Shown here: positions 1-8,424 of the stretch, in pieces
Numbering within the stretch: the stretch's first letter is position 1
Layout: every line of letters starts with the position of its first letter
Origin: Granulicella pectinivorans
Lineage (GTDB): Bacteria > Acidobacteriota > Terriglobia > Terriglobales > Acidobacteriaceae
NCBI RefSeq assembly: GCF_900114625.1
Contig: NZ_FOZL01000001.1
Location: 2,852,001-2,916,000 of the forward strand
Direction: 5' to 3'
DNA length: 64,000 nucleotides
The notes under the pieces: generated by a model
Told to the model about the DNA's origin: nothing
The model's database searches: none
Seen by the model: only the letters and a program-made list of their open reading frames with translations
Translations under genes and position numbers: made by a program

Positions 1-137
1 TGCAGTTGCATGTGACGCCGATTGCGGAGTGGCGCGTGTTTGAGGTGGGCTATGGGGCTCTCTCGGGCGGCGGCCATACGTATCCGTTGCAGAGCGTGAG
101 CACGGGCGTGGTGTTCCACTTCCCGGTGGCGCAGTAA
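1..137 (+). CDS. C-terminal end of a probable outer-membrane beta-barrel protein (partial)
   Basis: Only the last 44 codons are inside the window; the reading frame begins at base 3 and ends with TAA at 135-137. The peptide alternates polar and hydrophobic residues and finishes with VVFHFPVAQ, which resembles the last amphipathic strand of a beta-barrel. The frame is open to the window edge and is followed closely by queF. Family and function cannot be assigned from this fragment; the barrel reading is inference from strand pattern alone. Confidence 0.45.
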   Translation, partial: QLHVTPIAEWRVFEVGYGALSGGGHTYPLQSVSTGVVFHFPVAQ

Positions 138-160
138 GGGTTCGCGGTAAAATACAGGCT

Positions 161-565
161 ATGGGCACACAGAACACAGGCTATACCGACGACCACGCCA
201 AGGCAGGTCTTGACCACGAGTTTCCCTCGATCGATACGTGGGAGAACCAGTTTCCGGGATATGAGATCCTGATTGACGATCCAGAATTCACCAGCGTGTG
301 TCCGAAGACGTCGCTGCCGGACTTTGGCGTGCTGACGATTCGGTACTCGCCGCGGAAGAGTTGCCTGGAGCTGAAGTCGCTGAAGGAATATCTGTTCCAC
401 TATCGCAATCTGGGGATCTTCCAGGAGAACATCGCGAATCAGGTGCTGAACGATATCGTGAAGGCTACCGATCCGGTTTGGGCTGAGGTGAAGGGCGACT
501 TCCGGCCGAGGGGTGGGATTTCTACTGTGGTGACGGCTCGGTATCCGCGGCCTTCGGAGAAGTAG
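161..565 (+). CDS. queF: NADPH-dependent 7-cyano-7-deazaguanine reductase (preQ1 synthase), short type
   Basis: Reduces preQ0 to preQ1 in cytoplasmic queuosine biosynthesis. The 134-residue length fits the short, single-domain (YkvM-like) QueF class. The nucleophile Cys47 lies in SVCPKTSLPDFG with Asp54 as its partner, and the QueF signature LELKSLKEYLF follows. The C-terminal FRPRGGISTVVTARY is also typical. There is no clear ribosome binding site; a TAAAAT hexamer at 148-153 lies 7 bases before the ATG, so a leaderless mRNA is possible. No other queuosine gene is nearby, and the gene ends at a strong hairpin terminator. Confidence 0.95.
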   Translation: MGTQNTGYTDDHAKAGLDHEFPSIDTWENQFPGYEILIDDPEFTSVCPKTSLPDFGVLTIRYSPRKSCLELKSLKEYLFHYRNLGIFQENIANQVLNDIVKATDPVWAEVKGDFRPRGGISTVVTARYPRPSEK

Positions 566-611
566 AACAGGCAACAGATTATAGGGAAAAAGCGGAAAAG
601 GCAGGAAAAAG
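565..611 (+). repeat. A-rich dispersed repeat, copy A
   Basis: A purine-rich stretch starting right at the queF stop, built of GGGAAAAAGCGGAAAAGG-like blocks. It aligns closely with 29064-29111 and less closely with 2025-2070 and 39621-39657, all in the same orientation on this strand. It does not code for a recognisable peptide. Boundaries are approximate. Confidence 0.5.
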
Positions 612-648
612 AGGCAAGTGCGGGGGAGTCCCCGGGCTTGCCTCTTTG
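608..648 (+). terminator. Rho-independent terminator after queF
   Basis: An 11-bp stem AAAGAGGCAAG / CTTGCCTCTTT (608-618 with 637-647) encloses a GC-rich loop that can itself pair. The right arm ends in TTT. It lies 43 bases after the queF stop. Confidence 0.75.
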
Positions 649-776
649 CTGTTGGAGCTTCTGGGGAGGGCTTTGTCTGGGCTCTTGTAGTGACACCAAT
701 ATTGCCTGTCTTCCTCCTGGATTCGTCTTGACCGCAGTGACCATCTATCTTCCGGTGCTGCTATGCTCGGCTGTGT

Positions 777-2024
777 ATGACGACCGTGACTGAGACGACC
801 TCGAAACCGAAGGGGCTGCCTGTGGCTGGGGCAGCGACTGCGCTGGTGCTGCTGACGGCGCTGAATTTTGTGAACTACATCGACCGCTACATTCTGCCTG
901 CGGTGCAGGAGCAGATTCGGGGCGAGTTTCATATTACGGATAGTCAGATTGGGTCGCTGACGTTCTGGTTCATGGTCGCGTATATGGGAATCTCGCCGCT
1001 GACGGGGTGGCTGGGGGACCGGTTTCCGCGCAAGCCGATGATTGTGGGTGCGGCGCTTTTGATCAGTGCCGTGAATTTTTTTACCTCGGATGTGCACTCG
1101 TATGATTCGCTGAACTTTCGGCACGCGATGCTGGGTATCGGCGAGGCGAGCTTCGGGATCTTTGCGCCCTCGATGCTGGCGGACTTCTATCCGGAAGACC
1201 AGCGCAACCGGGTGATGACGATCTTCAATATTGCTCTGCCGGTGGGCGCTGCGATTGGGGTCGTGGGCGGAGGGATGATTGGGGCGAAGTACGGGTGGAG
1301 GCACTCGTTTATCGTGTCGGCGATTCCGGGGGCGATTATTGCCTTACTGGTCGCGTTCCTGATCAAGGAGCCGGCGCGGAGCGGACGGGTGGAGAAGGCC
1401 AAGGTGGAGAAGGGCGTGATTCTGTCGCTGCTTTCGAACCGGGCGTATATGTGCACGATCCTGGGATATGCAGCAGTGACGTTTTCGCTGGGCGGGATCT
1501 CGTGGTGGATGGTGTCGTTCCTGGTGAGGGTGCAGGGGATGTCGCAGAGCGAGGCTTCGGGGGTGATGGGGCCGATTATCGTGGTCGGCGGCCTGGGCGG
1601 GACGATTGTAGGTGGGCTTTGGGCGCAGTGGTGGTCGAAGAAGACGCCCAAGGCGATGTTTTATGTGCCTTCCCTGAGTGCGTTGGCGGCGGTGCCTCCG
1701 GCGCTGCTGTGCTTCTTTGGGCCGAAGCCTTTTACGCTGCCGGCGCTGACGGTGGCGGTGTTCTTTATCTTTCTGGGGACGGGGCCGGTGAATGCGACGA
1801 CGCTGAACTCGGTGAGCGCGGAGGTGAGGGCCACGGCGATGGCGGGGCAGTTGCTGGTGATCCACCTGCTGGGGGATATGACTTCGCCGAAGATTATCGG
1901 GATTGTGAGCGACCACTCGAACCTGCGGATCGGGCTGGGGGCTACGTTAATCACGATGGTGATTGGGTCGGGGATCTTCTACCTGGGATCGCGGTCGGCT
2001 CCGAAGCTGGAGGCCGTTGCTTAA
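777..2024 (+). CDS. MFS transporter, spinster-like
   Basis: A 415-residue inner-membrane carrier with about 12 hydrophobic segments. The N-terminal NFVNYIDRYILPAV and the loop GWLGDRFPRKP (MFS motif A) are characteristic, followed by GIGEASFGIFAPSML, which is typical of the spinster-like branch. The substrate is unknown. The family 2 glycosyltransferase starts 62 bases downstream on the same strand, so a shared transcript and an export role for a lipid or glycolipid are possible, but that is inference. Confidence 0.85.
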   Translation: MTTVTETTSKPKGLPVAGAATALVLLTALNFVNYIDRYILPAVQEQIRGEFHITDSQIGSLTFWFMVAYMGISPLTGWLGDRFPRKPMIVGAALLISAVNFFTSDVHSYDSLNFRHAMLGIGEASFGIFAPSMLADFYPEDQRNRVMTIFNIALPVGAAIGVVGGGMIGAKYGWRHSFIVSAIPGAIIALLVAFLIKEPARSGRVEKAKVEKGVILSLLSNRAYMCTILGYAAVTFSLGGISWWMVSFLVRVQGMSQSEASGVMGPIIVVGGLGGTIVGGLWAQWWSKKTPKAMFYVPSLSALAAVPPALLCFFGPKPFTLPALTVAVFFIFLGTGPVNATTLNSVSAEVRATAMAGQLLVIHLLGDMTSPKIIGIVSDHSNLRIGLGATLITMVIGSGIFYLGSRSAPKLEAVA

Positions 2025-2070
2025 GAGCAAAAGACTGTTGGGGAAAGGCGGAACAAGCGGGTAAAGAGAC
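2025..2070 (+). repeat. A-rich dispersed repeat, copy B
   Basis: Begins at the MFS stop codon with the core AAAGACTGTTGGGGAAAGGC. It shares AAAGACTGTGGGGAA-type sequence with the copy at 39621-39657 and a looser match with 565-611 and 29064-29111. Its end abuts the ribosome binding site of the next gene (AAGGCGGAG, 2072-2080). Confidence 0.5.
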
Positions 2071-2086
2071 AAAGGCGGAGACTCAG

Positions 2087-3268
2087 ATGTTGATTCGGTG
2101 GGATGTTGTTGTGGCCTGGGTGGTGGCGGGAGCGTGGGCCCTGAAGACGGGTGAAGCGGCGTGGGGACTTCCACGGATTCCGGACCTGTTGCGGGAGGAG
2201 TTCGACCGGTGGCCCGTGGGGGGGCCGCGGTTGACGGTGATTGTGCCGGCTCGCGATGAAGAAGAGGGGGTGGTGGCTTGTCTCGAGTCGCTGATGGCGC
2301 AGGATTATCCGGGGCTGCATGTGATTGCGGTGGACGACCGGTCGAGCGATGCCACGGGTGCGTTGATGGATGCGCTGGCGGGACGGTTTCCCGAGAGGCT
2401 GACGGTGATGCATGTGACCGAGCTTCCGGCGGGGTGGCTGGGGAAGGTGCATGCGCTGGCGTTAGGGGCGAAGCAGGCTGAGGTGCTGACGCAGCCGGAG
2501 TTCCTGCTGTTTACGGATGGGGATGTGGTGTTTCGTGCCGATGCGCTGCGACGGACGCTGGCGCGTGTGGTCGATGTGCAGGCGGACCATATGGTGACGG
2601 TGCCTACGATGGATCTGCGGCGCTGGGACGAAGGGGTGGTGCTGGGGTTCTTTCAGATCTTCGGGCTGTGGGCTACGCGTCCGTGGAAGGTGGAAGACCC
2701 GAAGGCGATGCGGGATGTGGTGGGGATTGGCGCATTCAACTTGATGCGGACGACGGCGTACCGTGCGATCGGTGGGTTCGAAGGGCAGAAGATGGATATC
2801 CTTGAGGACTTTACGCTGGCCAAGAGGGTGAAGAAGGCCGGGTTGCGGCAGAGGATCTGCTTTGGGCATGGGTTGGTGACAGTCCACTGGGCGTCGGGGG
2901 CGAAGGGGCTGGTGGGGGTGATGACGAAGAACATCTTTTCGGCGTTCCGGTTTCACGCTTCGCTGCTGCTGGGGGCTTGTGTGTGGCTGGCGGTGTTTGC
3001 GGTGGGGCCTTCGGTGGGGGTGTGGATGCCCGGGGTGAGGGTGCCTTCGGCGATTGCTCTGCTCTGCGCGGTGTGGGCTTACCGGCTCTATGGGCGGACT
3101 TCGGGCATCTCGGCCTGGTACGCGGCGGGGTTTCCGGTGGGGGCTTTGTTGTTCATCTTTACGCTGCTCCGGTCGATGGCGGTGACACTGCGGCAGGGTG
3201 GGGTCTGGTGGAGAGGGACTTTCTATTCGCTGGAGGATTTGCGGCGGGAGGCGGGACCGCTGGGGTGA
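2087..3268 (+). CDS. Family 2 glycosyltransferase, membrane-anchored
   Basis: Transfers a sugar from a nucleotide-sugar donor at the inner membrane; acceptor unknown. The 393-residue protein starts at ATG 2087, preceded by AAGGCGGAG; the frame is open much further upstream, but only as a shadow of the MFS gene. The GT-A core starts near residue 45 with LTVIVPARDEEEGVVACLES, followed by VDDRSSDATG, the metal-binding TDGDVVF and the acceptor-site motif EDFTLAKRVK. Hydrophobic helices lie at the N-terminus and in the last 120 residues. It resembles the glycosyltransferases seen near hopanoid or glycolipid genes, but no such partner is visible here. Confidence 0.85.
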   Translation: MLIRWDVVVAWVVAGAWALKTGEAAWGLPRIPDLLREEFDRWPVGGPRLTVIVPARDEEEGVVACLESLMAQDYPGLHVIAVDDRSSDATGALMDALAGRFPERLTVMHVTELPAGWLGKVHALALGAKQAEVLTQPEFLLFTDGDVVFRADALRRTLARVVDVQADHMVTVPTMDLRRWDEGVVLGFFQIFGLWATRPWKVEDPKAMRDVVGIGAFNLMRTTAYRAIGGFEGQKMDILEDFTLAKRVKKAGLRQRICFGHGLVTVHWASGAKGLVGVMTKNIFSAFRFHASLLLGACVWLAVFAVGPSVGVWMPGVRVPSAIALLCAVWAYRLYGRTSGISAWYAAGFPVGALLFIFTLLRSMAVTLRQGGVWWRGTFYSLEDLRREAGPLG

Positions 3269-3271
3269 GTT

Positions 3272-3315
3272 CCGGGTGAACCCACATCCCAGAATCGGGA
3301 TGTGGGTTCACCCGG
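3272..3315. repeat. Dispersed palindrome, copy 1 (probable bidirectional terminator)
   Basis: A perfect 19-bp inverted repeat: CCGGGTGAACCCACATCCC at 3272-3290, loop AGAATC, matching right arm at 3297-3315. It sits exactly between the stop codons of two convergent genes (3268 and 3327). The same CCCACATCYC / GRGATGTGGG core recurs at 27495-27520 and 30123-30146, so it belongs to a repeat family as well as probably acting as a terminator. There is no clear T-tract. Confidence 0.8.
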
Positions 3316-3326
3316 GGTTGCGGCGG

Positions 3327-4769
3327 TTAGTTGGTTTCGAGGACTACGACCGTGGCGATGGGGTCCAGGGGCTGGGACGGGAGTTGGATGTCCAAGGTGC
3401 CGGAGCCCTGGGTCAGCTTGAGGGGCTTGCGGCTCTTGTCAGCCAGCAGGTAAGCCTTGGTGACGTGGCGGGTGAGCTTGTCGAGGTGGAAGGAGCCGCT
3501 GGGCCACTTGAAGATTTCAAGGTATATCTTGTGGGCCTTGGTGGTGGAGCGCCAGTCCCAGGTGGAGACGAACTTCGGATTGCCCTTGTTATCCTTTTCG
3601 GTGGTGCTGAACGCGCCGGCTTCAGGGCCGAAGGTGGTGTTGGTGGTGCCGTAGATGGCCTCGCCGTTGACGTCGAGCCACTTTCCGACCTGATGGAGGC
3701 GTTCGACTTCGGGGGCGGGAACGATGCCGTGGGAGTCCGGGCCGATATTGAGGAGGTAGTTGCCGCCCTTGGAGGCGATGTCGATGAGGTTGCGGAGGAT
3801 GGTTTCGGTGGACTTGAAGTTGGTGTCGAAGGACTTGTAGCCCCAGGTGTCGTTCATGGTCATGCAGGACTCCCAGTCGCGGCCGGGGTAGCCCTGGGCG
3901 GGGATGTACTGCTCGGGGGTCTCGGTGTCACCTTTGTAGGTTCCGCCGAGACGGTTGTTCCAGATGAGTTTGGGGTACTTGTTGAGGAGGGCGACGACCT
4001 CGGAGGCGAGCTCGGGGGTCATGTCCTTGGTGGGGGTGTCGAACCAGATGATGACGGGGTAGTCGCCGTAGTTGGAGAGGAGTTCTTTGAGCTGTGGGAT
4101 CGCCTTGGTGCGGAGATAGGTGGCGTAGTCGCCGTCCTGTGCCTTATCCCAGTGGTAGGTGGGGGGCTGGTGGTCGCCGGTCTTGAGCGCGGCACCGCCG
4201 GGAGCGGTCCAGTCCTGATCCTGTGAGTAGTAGAAGCCGAGTTTGACGCCTTGCTTGCGGCATTCTTCTGCGAGTTCCTTGAGGGGATCGCGGTGGAAGG
4301 GGGTGCCGGTAACGATGTTGAAGGGATCGACCCTGGAGTCGAACATGGCGAAGCCGTCGTGGTGCTTGGCGGTGATGACGATGTACTTCATGCCTGCGGC
4401 CTTGGCGAGGGCGACGATGTCGTGCGCGGAGAAGCCGGTGGGATTGAACTGGGGCGCGAGGGCTTTGTAGTCGGCGACGGGGATGGAGGCGTTGTTCATG
4501 ATCCACTCCCCGATGCCGGGGACCTGCTTGCCGTCCCAGGTGCCGGCGGGGATGGAGTAGAGGCCCCAGTGGATGAACATGCCGAAGCGGGCCTCGCGGA
4601 ACCAGGCGAGCCGTGCGTCTTTCTGGGCGGGGGTCTCAGTGTCCTGGATGGAGGGGACGGGGTGGTTGGTGGGGGTGGTGTCGGGCTTGGAACCGGCGAG
4701 CTGGGCGTTCGCAAGCATTGGGGCGAAGGTAGTGGCGGCCAGGAGTGCGATGGATGCGGCTAGTTTCAC
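3327..4769 (-). CDS. Alpha-L-fucosidase, GH29, secreted
   Basis: Hydrolyses terminal alpha-L-fucose, probably in the periplasm or outside. The 480-residue protein has a Sec signal peptide (MKLAASIALLAATTFAPMLA, cleavage near NAQ). The GH29 barrel shows RFGMFIHWGLYSIPAGTW (residues 61-78), the substrate-binding ITAKHHDGFAMFDS (132-145), GFYYSQDQDW and the nucleophile Asp244 in IIWFDTP. A beta-sandwich-like C-terminal domain follows. It is alone on its strand and separate from the glycan locus at the far end of the window. The acid/base residue cannot be placed with confidence by eye. Confidence 0.93.
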   Translation of the reverse strand: MKLAASIALLAATTFAPMLANAQLAGSKPDTTPTNHPVPSIQDTETPAQKDARLAWFREARFGMFIHWGLYSIPAGTWDGKQVPGIGEWIMNNASIPVADYKALAPQFNPTGFSAHDIVALAKAAGMKYIVITAKHHDGFAMFDSRVDPFNIVTGTPFHRDPLKELAEECRKQGVKLGFYYSQDQDWTAPGGAALKTGDHQPPTYHWDKAQDGDYATYLRTKAIPQLKELLSNYGDYPVIIWFDTPTKDMTPELASEVVALLNKYPKLIWNNRLGGTYKGDTETPEQYIPAQGYPGRDWESCMTMNDTWGYKSFDTNFKSTETILRNLIDIASKGGNYLLNIGPDSHGIVPAPEVERLHQVGKWLDVNGEAIYGTTNTTFGPEAGAFSTTEKDNKGNPKFVSTWDWRSTTKAHKIYLEIFKWPSGSFHLDKLTRHVTKAYLLADKSRKPLKLTQGSGTLDIQLPSQPLDPIATVVVLETN

Positions 4770-4955
4770 GGGTGTTCCTCAAGGGGATGTCGTAGCGAGA
4801 GAATTGTATGTGAAAAGAATGCTTCGTGGGTGAAAAGCTGTCCAGCCGGCTGGGGCCGTTGCCGGTGGCGGGTGCGCCTCCGGCTGTGCAGGAGGTTGGT
4901 GGTGGATGTCGTGGTCCGGTAGGATTGTGCGTGGTTGCTGGTTCGGGGAGATGAG

Positions 4956-5954
4956 ATGAAGCTTCGTGTTTTGCTTGCGTTGGGTGTGTTGTGTGGAACT
5001 GCGGTAGGGCAGAGCTGGACGGTGAAGCCGGAGTGGGTGCGGGCGCATGAGGAGTTTCTCGCCAGCGATGCGATGGCCGGGCGTGGGAGTGCGACGAAGC
5101 TTGAAGAGATTACGGCGAACTATGTGGCTTCGGAGTTTATCGGCTATGGCCTGAAACCGGCGCCGGGGATGACCGGGTATCTGCAGAGCGCGGATGTGGA
5201 GCCCTACCAGACGCCGAACGGACGGCAGAGGGTGAGGGTGGCGGAGCAGCAGGGGAAGCCGGGAGCGGCGAAGACCTTCAATGCGATCGGCTACCTGGAG
5301 GGGACGGACCCGTCGAGCGGAACGATTCTGCTGACGGCGCACCTGGATCATCTCGGGACGAAGGATGCCGGGAAGGGCGACGGGATCTATAACGGAGCGA
5401 ACGACGATGCGGCGGGTACGACTGCGGTACTAGAGCTGGCCCATGCGCTGGCGAGCGGTCCGCGGCTGAAGCGGAATGTGTTGTTTGTCTGCTACGGGGC
5501 GGAGGAGCTGGGCGGTCTTGGGTCGACCTATTTTGGGGCTCATCCTCCGGTGGCGCTGGCCAGCATCATCGCGAATCTGGAGTTTGAGATGATCGGGAAC
5601 CAGGATCCGAAGATGCCGAAGGGAGTTCTTCTGCTGACGGGATGGGAGAGGTCGAACCTGGGCCCGACGTTAAAGGAGCATGGGGCTCTGCTGGGGCCGG
5701 ATCCTTATCCGGAGCAGCACTTCTTTCAGCGGTCGGATAACTATATGCTGGCGCTGAAGGGTGTCGTGGCGCATACGGCAGCGGGGTGGGGGACTCCGCC
5801 GACGTATCATCAGCCGAATGACGACCTGGAACATCTGGATCTGGCGTTTATGACGGAGGCGATTCAGAGCCTGGTGGAGCCGATGCGCTGGCTGGCTTCG
5901 AGCGATTTCAGACCGAGCTGGAACAAGGGCGGTCAGCCGAAGGGCAGGGAATAG
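4956..5954 (+). CDS. M28-family zinc aminopeptidase, exported
   Basis: A 332-residue exported metallopeptidase. ATG 4956 is chosen because GGGGAG lies just before it and it opens a signal peptide (MKLRVLLALGVLCGTAVGQ); an in-frame TTG lies 21 bases upstream. Zinc ligands are recognisable in LTAHLDHLG, NGANDDAAG, YGAEELGG and the late HTAAGWGTPPTYHQ. The fourth ligand region reads FEMIG where the family usually has an Asp-Met pair, so Glu would replace Asp. The OsmC gene begins 4 bases after its stop, so the two are probably co-transcribed. Confidence 0.88.
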   Translation: MKLRVLLALGVLCGTAVGQSWTVKPEWVRAHEEFLASDAMAGRGSATKLEEITANYVASEFIGYGLKPAPGMTGYLQSADVEPYQTPNGRQRVRVAEQQGKPGAAKTFNAIGYLEGTDPSSGTILLTAHLDHLGTKDAGKGDGIYNGANDDAAGTTAVLELAHALASGPRLKRNVLFVCYGAEELGGLGSTYFGAHPPVALASIIANLEFEMIGNQDPKMPKGVLLLTGWERSNLGPTLKEHGALLGPDPYPEQHFFQRSDNYMLALKGVVAHTAAGWGTPPTYHQPNDDLEHLDLAFMTEAIQSLVEPMRWLASSDFRPSWNKGGQPKGRE

Positions 5955-5958
5955 GCCG

Positions 5959-6357
5959 ATGAGTGCGACTGTCGTTCACTATGAAGGTTCTTTGCGATGC
6001 CGCTCCGAGCATGAGGAATCGGGAGTGGTGGTGGTCACGGATGCTCCGAAGGATAACCATGGTCAGGGCTCGAGTTTTTCTCCGAGTGAGCTGCTGTCGG
6101 TTTCGCTGGGAAGCTGCATTCTAAGCATTATGGGGATCATGGCGCGGTCGTCGGGGATCGATATGAGCGGCGCTACCGCGACGGTTGAGAAAGAGATGGC
6201 GGATGCACCGAGGAGAATCGCGAAGATTTCCGTGCATGTGCGTGTTCCGGGTGTACTGGACGAAGGTCAACGGCGAAGGCTCAAGAATGCGGCGCATGCG
6301 TGCCCGATACACAACGTCCTGAATATTGAGGCTCCCATCACGTTTACGTGGGGGTAG
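5959..6357 (+). CDS. OsmC/Ohr-family protein
   Basis: A 132-residue cytoplasmic protein of the OsmC fold, a family that reduces organic hydroperoxides with a pair of cysteines. Both are present: Cys53 in LGSCILSIMG and Cys115 in HACPIHNVL. The acidic/serine stretch SSFSPSELLSVSLGSC is the family signature. It starts 4 bases after the M28 peptidase. It lacks the features that would separate OsmC from the YhfA-like subgroup by eye, so no gene symbol is given. Confidence 0.9.
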   Translation: MSATVVHYEGSLRCRSEHEESGVVVVTDAPKDNHGQGSSFSPSELLSVSLGSCILSIMGIMARSSGIDMSGATATVEKEMADAPRRIAKISVHVRVPGVLDEGQRRRLKNAAHACPIHNVLNIEAPITFTWG

Positions 6358-6404
6358 TTGTTGAAGCATAGAGACGTAACGGCAGGGGTTTTGAGGAGAG
6401 TGTG

Positions 6405-7808
6405 ATGGCGGAGATGAAGGCGGTTCAGTTTGCGAAGGACAATGGGACTCGGTTTGTAGGGGAGTTGCTGGAGCTGCTGCGGATTCCATCGATCTCGACC
6501 GATCCGGCGCGGGTAGAGGACGTGCGGCGGGCAGCGGATTTTTGCGCTGAGGAACTGACGCGGATCGGGATGGAGAAGGTTCGGCTGATCGAGACATCCA
6601 CGGCTACGCGGAAGGGGCATCCGCTGGTGTATGCGGAGTGGTTGCATGCAGCGCCCGCTGCGGATGGAAAGCCGAAGCCTACGGTGCTGATGTATGGGCA
6701 CTACGATGTGCAGCCTGCTGAACCGCTGGATGAGTGGAAGTCGCCACCGTTTGAGCCGGAGATTCGGGATGGGAACGTGTACGCCCGGGGCGCGGTGGAC
6801 GACAAGGGGCAGATGTGGATGCATGTGAAGGCGCTGGAGTCGCTGTTCTCGGCTGGGCCGCTTCCGGTGAATGTGCGGGTGATCCTGGAGGGCGAGGAAG
6901 AGGTTGGCGGCGAGGGGATTGCGGCGTTCGTGCGGGAACATGGGGATGAGTTGAAGGCGGATGTGGCGCTGGTCTCGGATACGGAGATGTTTGCGCCGGA
7001 GCTGCCGACGCTATGCGTGGGTTTGCGCGGCATGATCTATACGGAGATCGAGGCGCGGGGGGCAAGGACGGATCTGCACTCGGGCATGTACGGCGGAGCG
7101 GCTCCGAACCCTTTTGTGGCGCTGGCACAGGTGATCGCGAAGCTGAAGGATGAGGATGGCAAGATCCTGATTCCGGGCTTCTACGACAAGGTCCAGGCTC
7201 CGACTGCGGATGAGTTCAAGGCTTGGGCGGCGCTGCCTTTCGACGAAGAGCACTATCGCGAGACGGAGGTTGGGTCGACTGAACTTACCGGCGAGCCAGG
7301 GTTGAGCGTGATGGAGAGGACGTGGGCGCGGCCTACGCTGGATGTGCATGGGATGCCGGGTGGGTTTATCGGTGCGGGGGCGAAGACGGTGATTCCGGCC
7401 AAGGCGCTGGCGAAGGTGAGCCTGCGGCTGGTGCCGGATATGACTCCGGCGGAGAGCTTTGCGCAGTACAAGGCGTATGTGGAGTCGATCTGCCCGAAGG
7501 GGATTCAGCTTGAGGTACGGCTGATTCACTCAGGGGATCCGATTGTGGTCTCGACCGATAACACGTTCGTGAAGGCGGCGACCGAGGCGATGCACAGCGT
7601 GTTCGGCAAGGAGACGGTGTTTGTGAGGGGCGGCGGGTCGATTCCGATTGTGGGGGACTTTGTGCGGGAGCTGAAGATTCCGACGGTGATGATGGGATTT
7701 GGGCTGCCGGATGACAATCTGCATGCTCCGAACGAGAAGTTCCACCTGGCGAACTTTCATCGGGGGATTGAGTCGATTGTGCTTTGGCTGGCGGCGCTGG
7801 GGGCTTAG
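6405..7808 (+). CDS. M20-family dipeptidase / metallopeptidase
   Basis: A 467-residue cytoplasmic zinc peptidase of the M20 family. Metal-binding motifs are VLMYGHYDVQP, GAVDDKGQ, EGEEEVGGEG and the late FGLPDDNLHAPNE. A dimerisation domain lies in the middle. ATG 6405 follows TTGAGGAGAG; a GTG directly before it would add one residue. The last codon overlaps the GTG start of mobA by one base, so the two are likely translationally coupled. Exact peptide specificity cannot be inferred. Confidence 0.92.
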   Translation: MAEMKAVQFAKDNGTRFVGELLELLRIPSISTDPARVEDVRRAADFCAEELTRIGMEKVRLIETSTATRKGHPLVYAEWLHAAPAADGKPKPTVLMYGHYDVQPAEPLDEWKSPPFEPEIRDGNVYARGAVDDKGQMWMHVKALESLFSAGPLPVNVRVILEGEEEVGGEGIAAFVREHGDELKADVALVSDTEMFAPELPTLCVGLRGMIYTEIEARGARTDLHSGMYGGAAPNPFVALAQVIAKLKDEDGKILIPGFYDKVQAPTADEFKAWAALPFDEEHYRETEVGSTELTGEPGLSVMERTWARPTLDVHGMPGGFIGAGAKTVIPAKALAKVSLRLVPDMTPAESFAQYKAYVESICPKGIQLEVRLIHSGDPIVVSTDNTFVKAATEAMHSVFGKETVFVRGGGSIPIVGDFVRELKIPTVMMGFGLPDDNLHAPNEKFHLANFHRGIESIVLWLAALGA

Positions 7809-8377
7809 TGGAGGTTGCGGGCTTTCTTCTGGCCGGGGGGAAGAGCTCCCGCATGGGCCGCGATAAGGCTCTGCTGGAGTTGGATGGTGAGGCCCTGGTG
7901 CAGATCGGTCTGCGGAAGCTGCGGGAGGTTTGCACGGAGGTCGCGATCGCCGGTGGCACGGCGGAGCTGGCACGATTTGGCCGGATCATCCCGGATGGAA
8001 TGGCGGGATGTGGGCCTCTGGGGGGACTGGTTGCCGCCCTGGAGGATAGTTCGGCGGAGTGGAATCTTTTCCTGCCCGTCGATGTTCCTCTGGTTCCGGT
8101 GGAAGCCTTGCGGAGGCTGCTCTCGGCGGCGGGTGGGATGAACGTGGCGGTGATGGCGGAGGCGGGTGGGCGGGTGCATCCTTTATGCGGGGCGTATTCC
8201 CGGGGGGCGCTGCCGGCGCTGCAGGCTGCACTGGCGGCTGGCCGTTATCGAGTGCGTGCTGCGATCGAGGCTGCAGGACAAGTTTCCCGGGTGAGATTCG
8301 AGGAGGACGGCTGGTTTCGCAATGTGAATACCCCCGAGGAATTTGCTGAGCTCGAGGTGCGTCTGGGGGACATCTAA
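7808..8377 (+). CDS. mobA: Molybdenum cofactor guanylyltransferase
   Basis: Attaches GMP to molybdopterin to make the guanine dinucleotide cofactor. The nucleotide-binding signature LLAGGKSSRMGRDKA is at the N-terminus, and LPVDVPLVP is the metal-binding loop. GTG 7808 overlaps the stop of the peptidase gene (TAGTG); an ATG 24 bases upstream is a possible alternative but would add residues before the conserved start. The 189-residue length is normal. No molybdoenzyme gene is adjacent; the MOSC gene near 31 kb is not linked. Confidence 0.9.
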   Translation: MEVAGFLLAGGKSSRMGRDKALLELDGEALVQIGLRKLREVCTEVAIAGGTAELARFGRIIPDGMAGCGPLGGLVAALEDSSAEWNLFLPVDVPLVPVEALRRLLSAAGGMNVAVMAEAGGRVHPLCGAYSRGALPALQAALAAGRYRVRAAIEAAGQVSRVRFEEDGWFRNVNTPEEFAELEVRLGDI

Positions 8378-8424
8378 CCCTTTCGGCGTAGATGCGTGCG
8401 CGATAATGAGAGTGGGGTGACGGG

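Noticed and set aside
1295..2086. N-terminal extension of the glycosyltransferase
   Set aside because: Glycine/aspartate-rich shadow of the MFS gene; a ribosome binding site and a proper membrane anchor support ATG 2087.
3198..4226. A 342-codon plus-strand frame opposite the fucosidase
   Set aside because: Gly/Val/Asp-rich shadow; the GH29 motifs are all on the other strand.
7784..7807. Earlier ATG for mobA
   Set aside because: It would add eight residues before the invariant N-terminal strand and overlap the peptidase gene by 25 bases; GTG 7808 gives the normal start.
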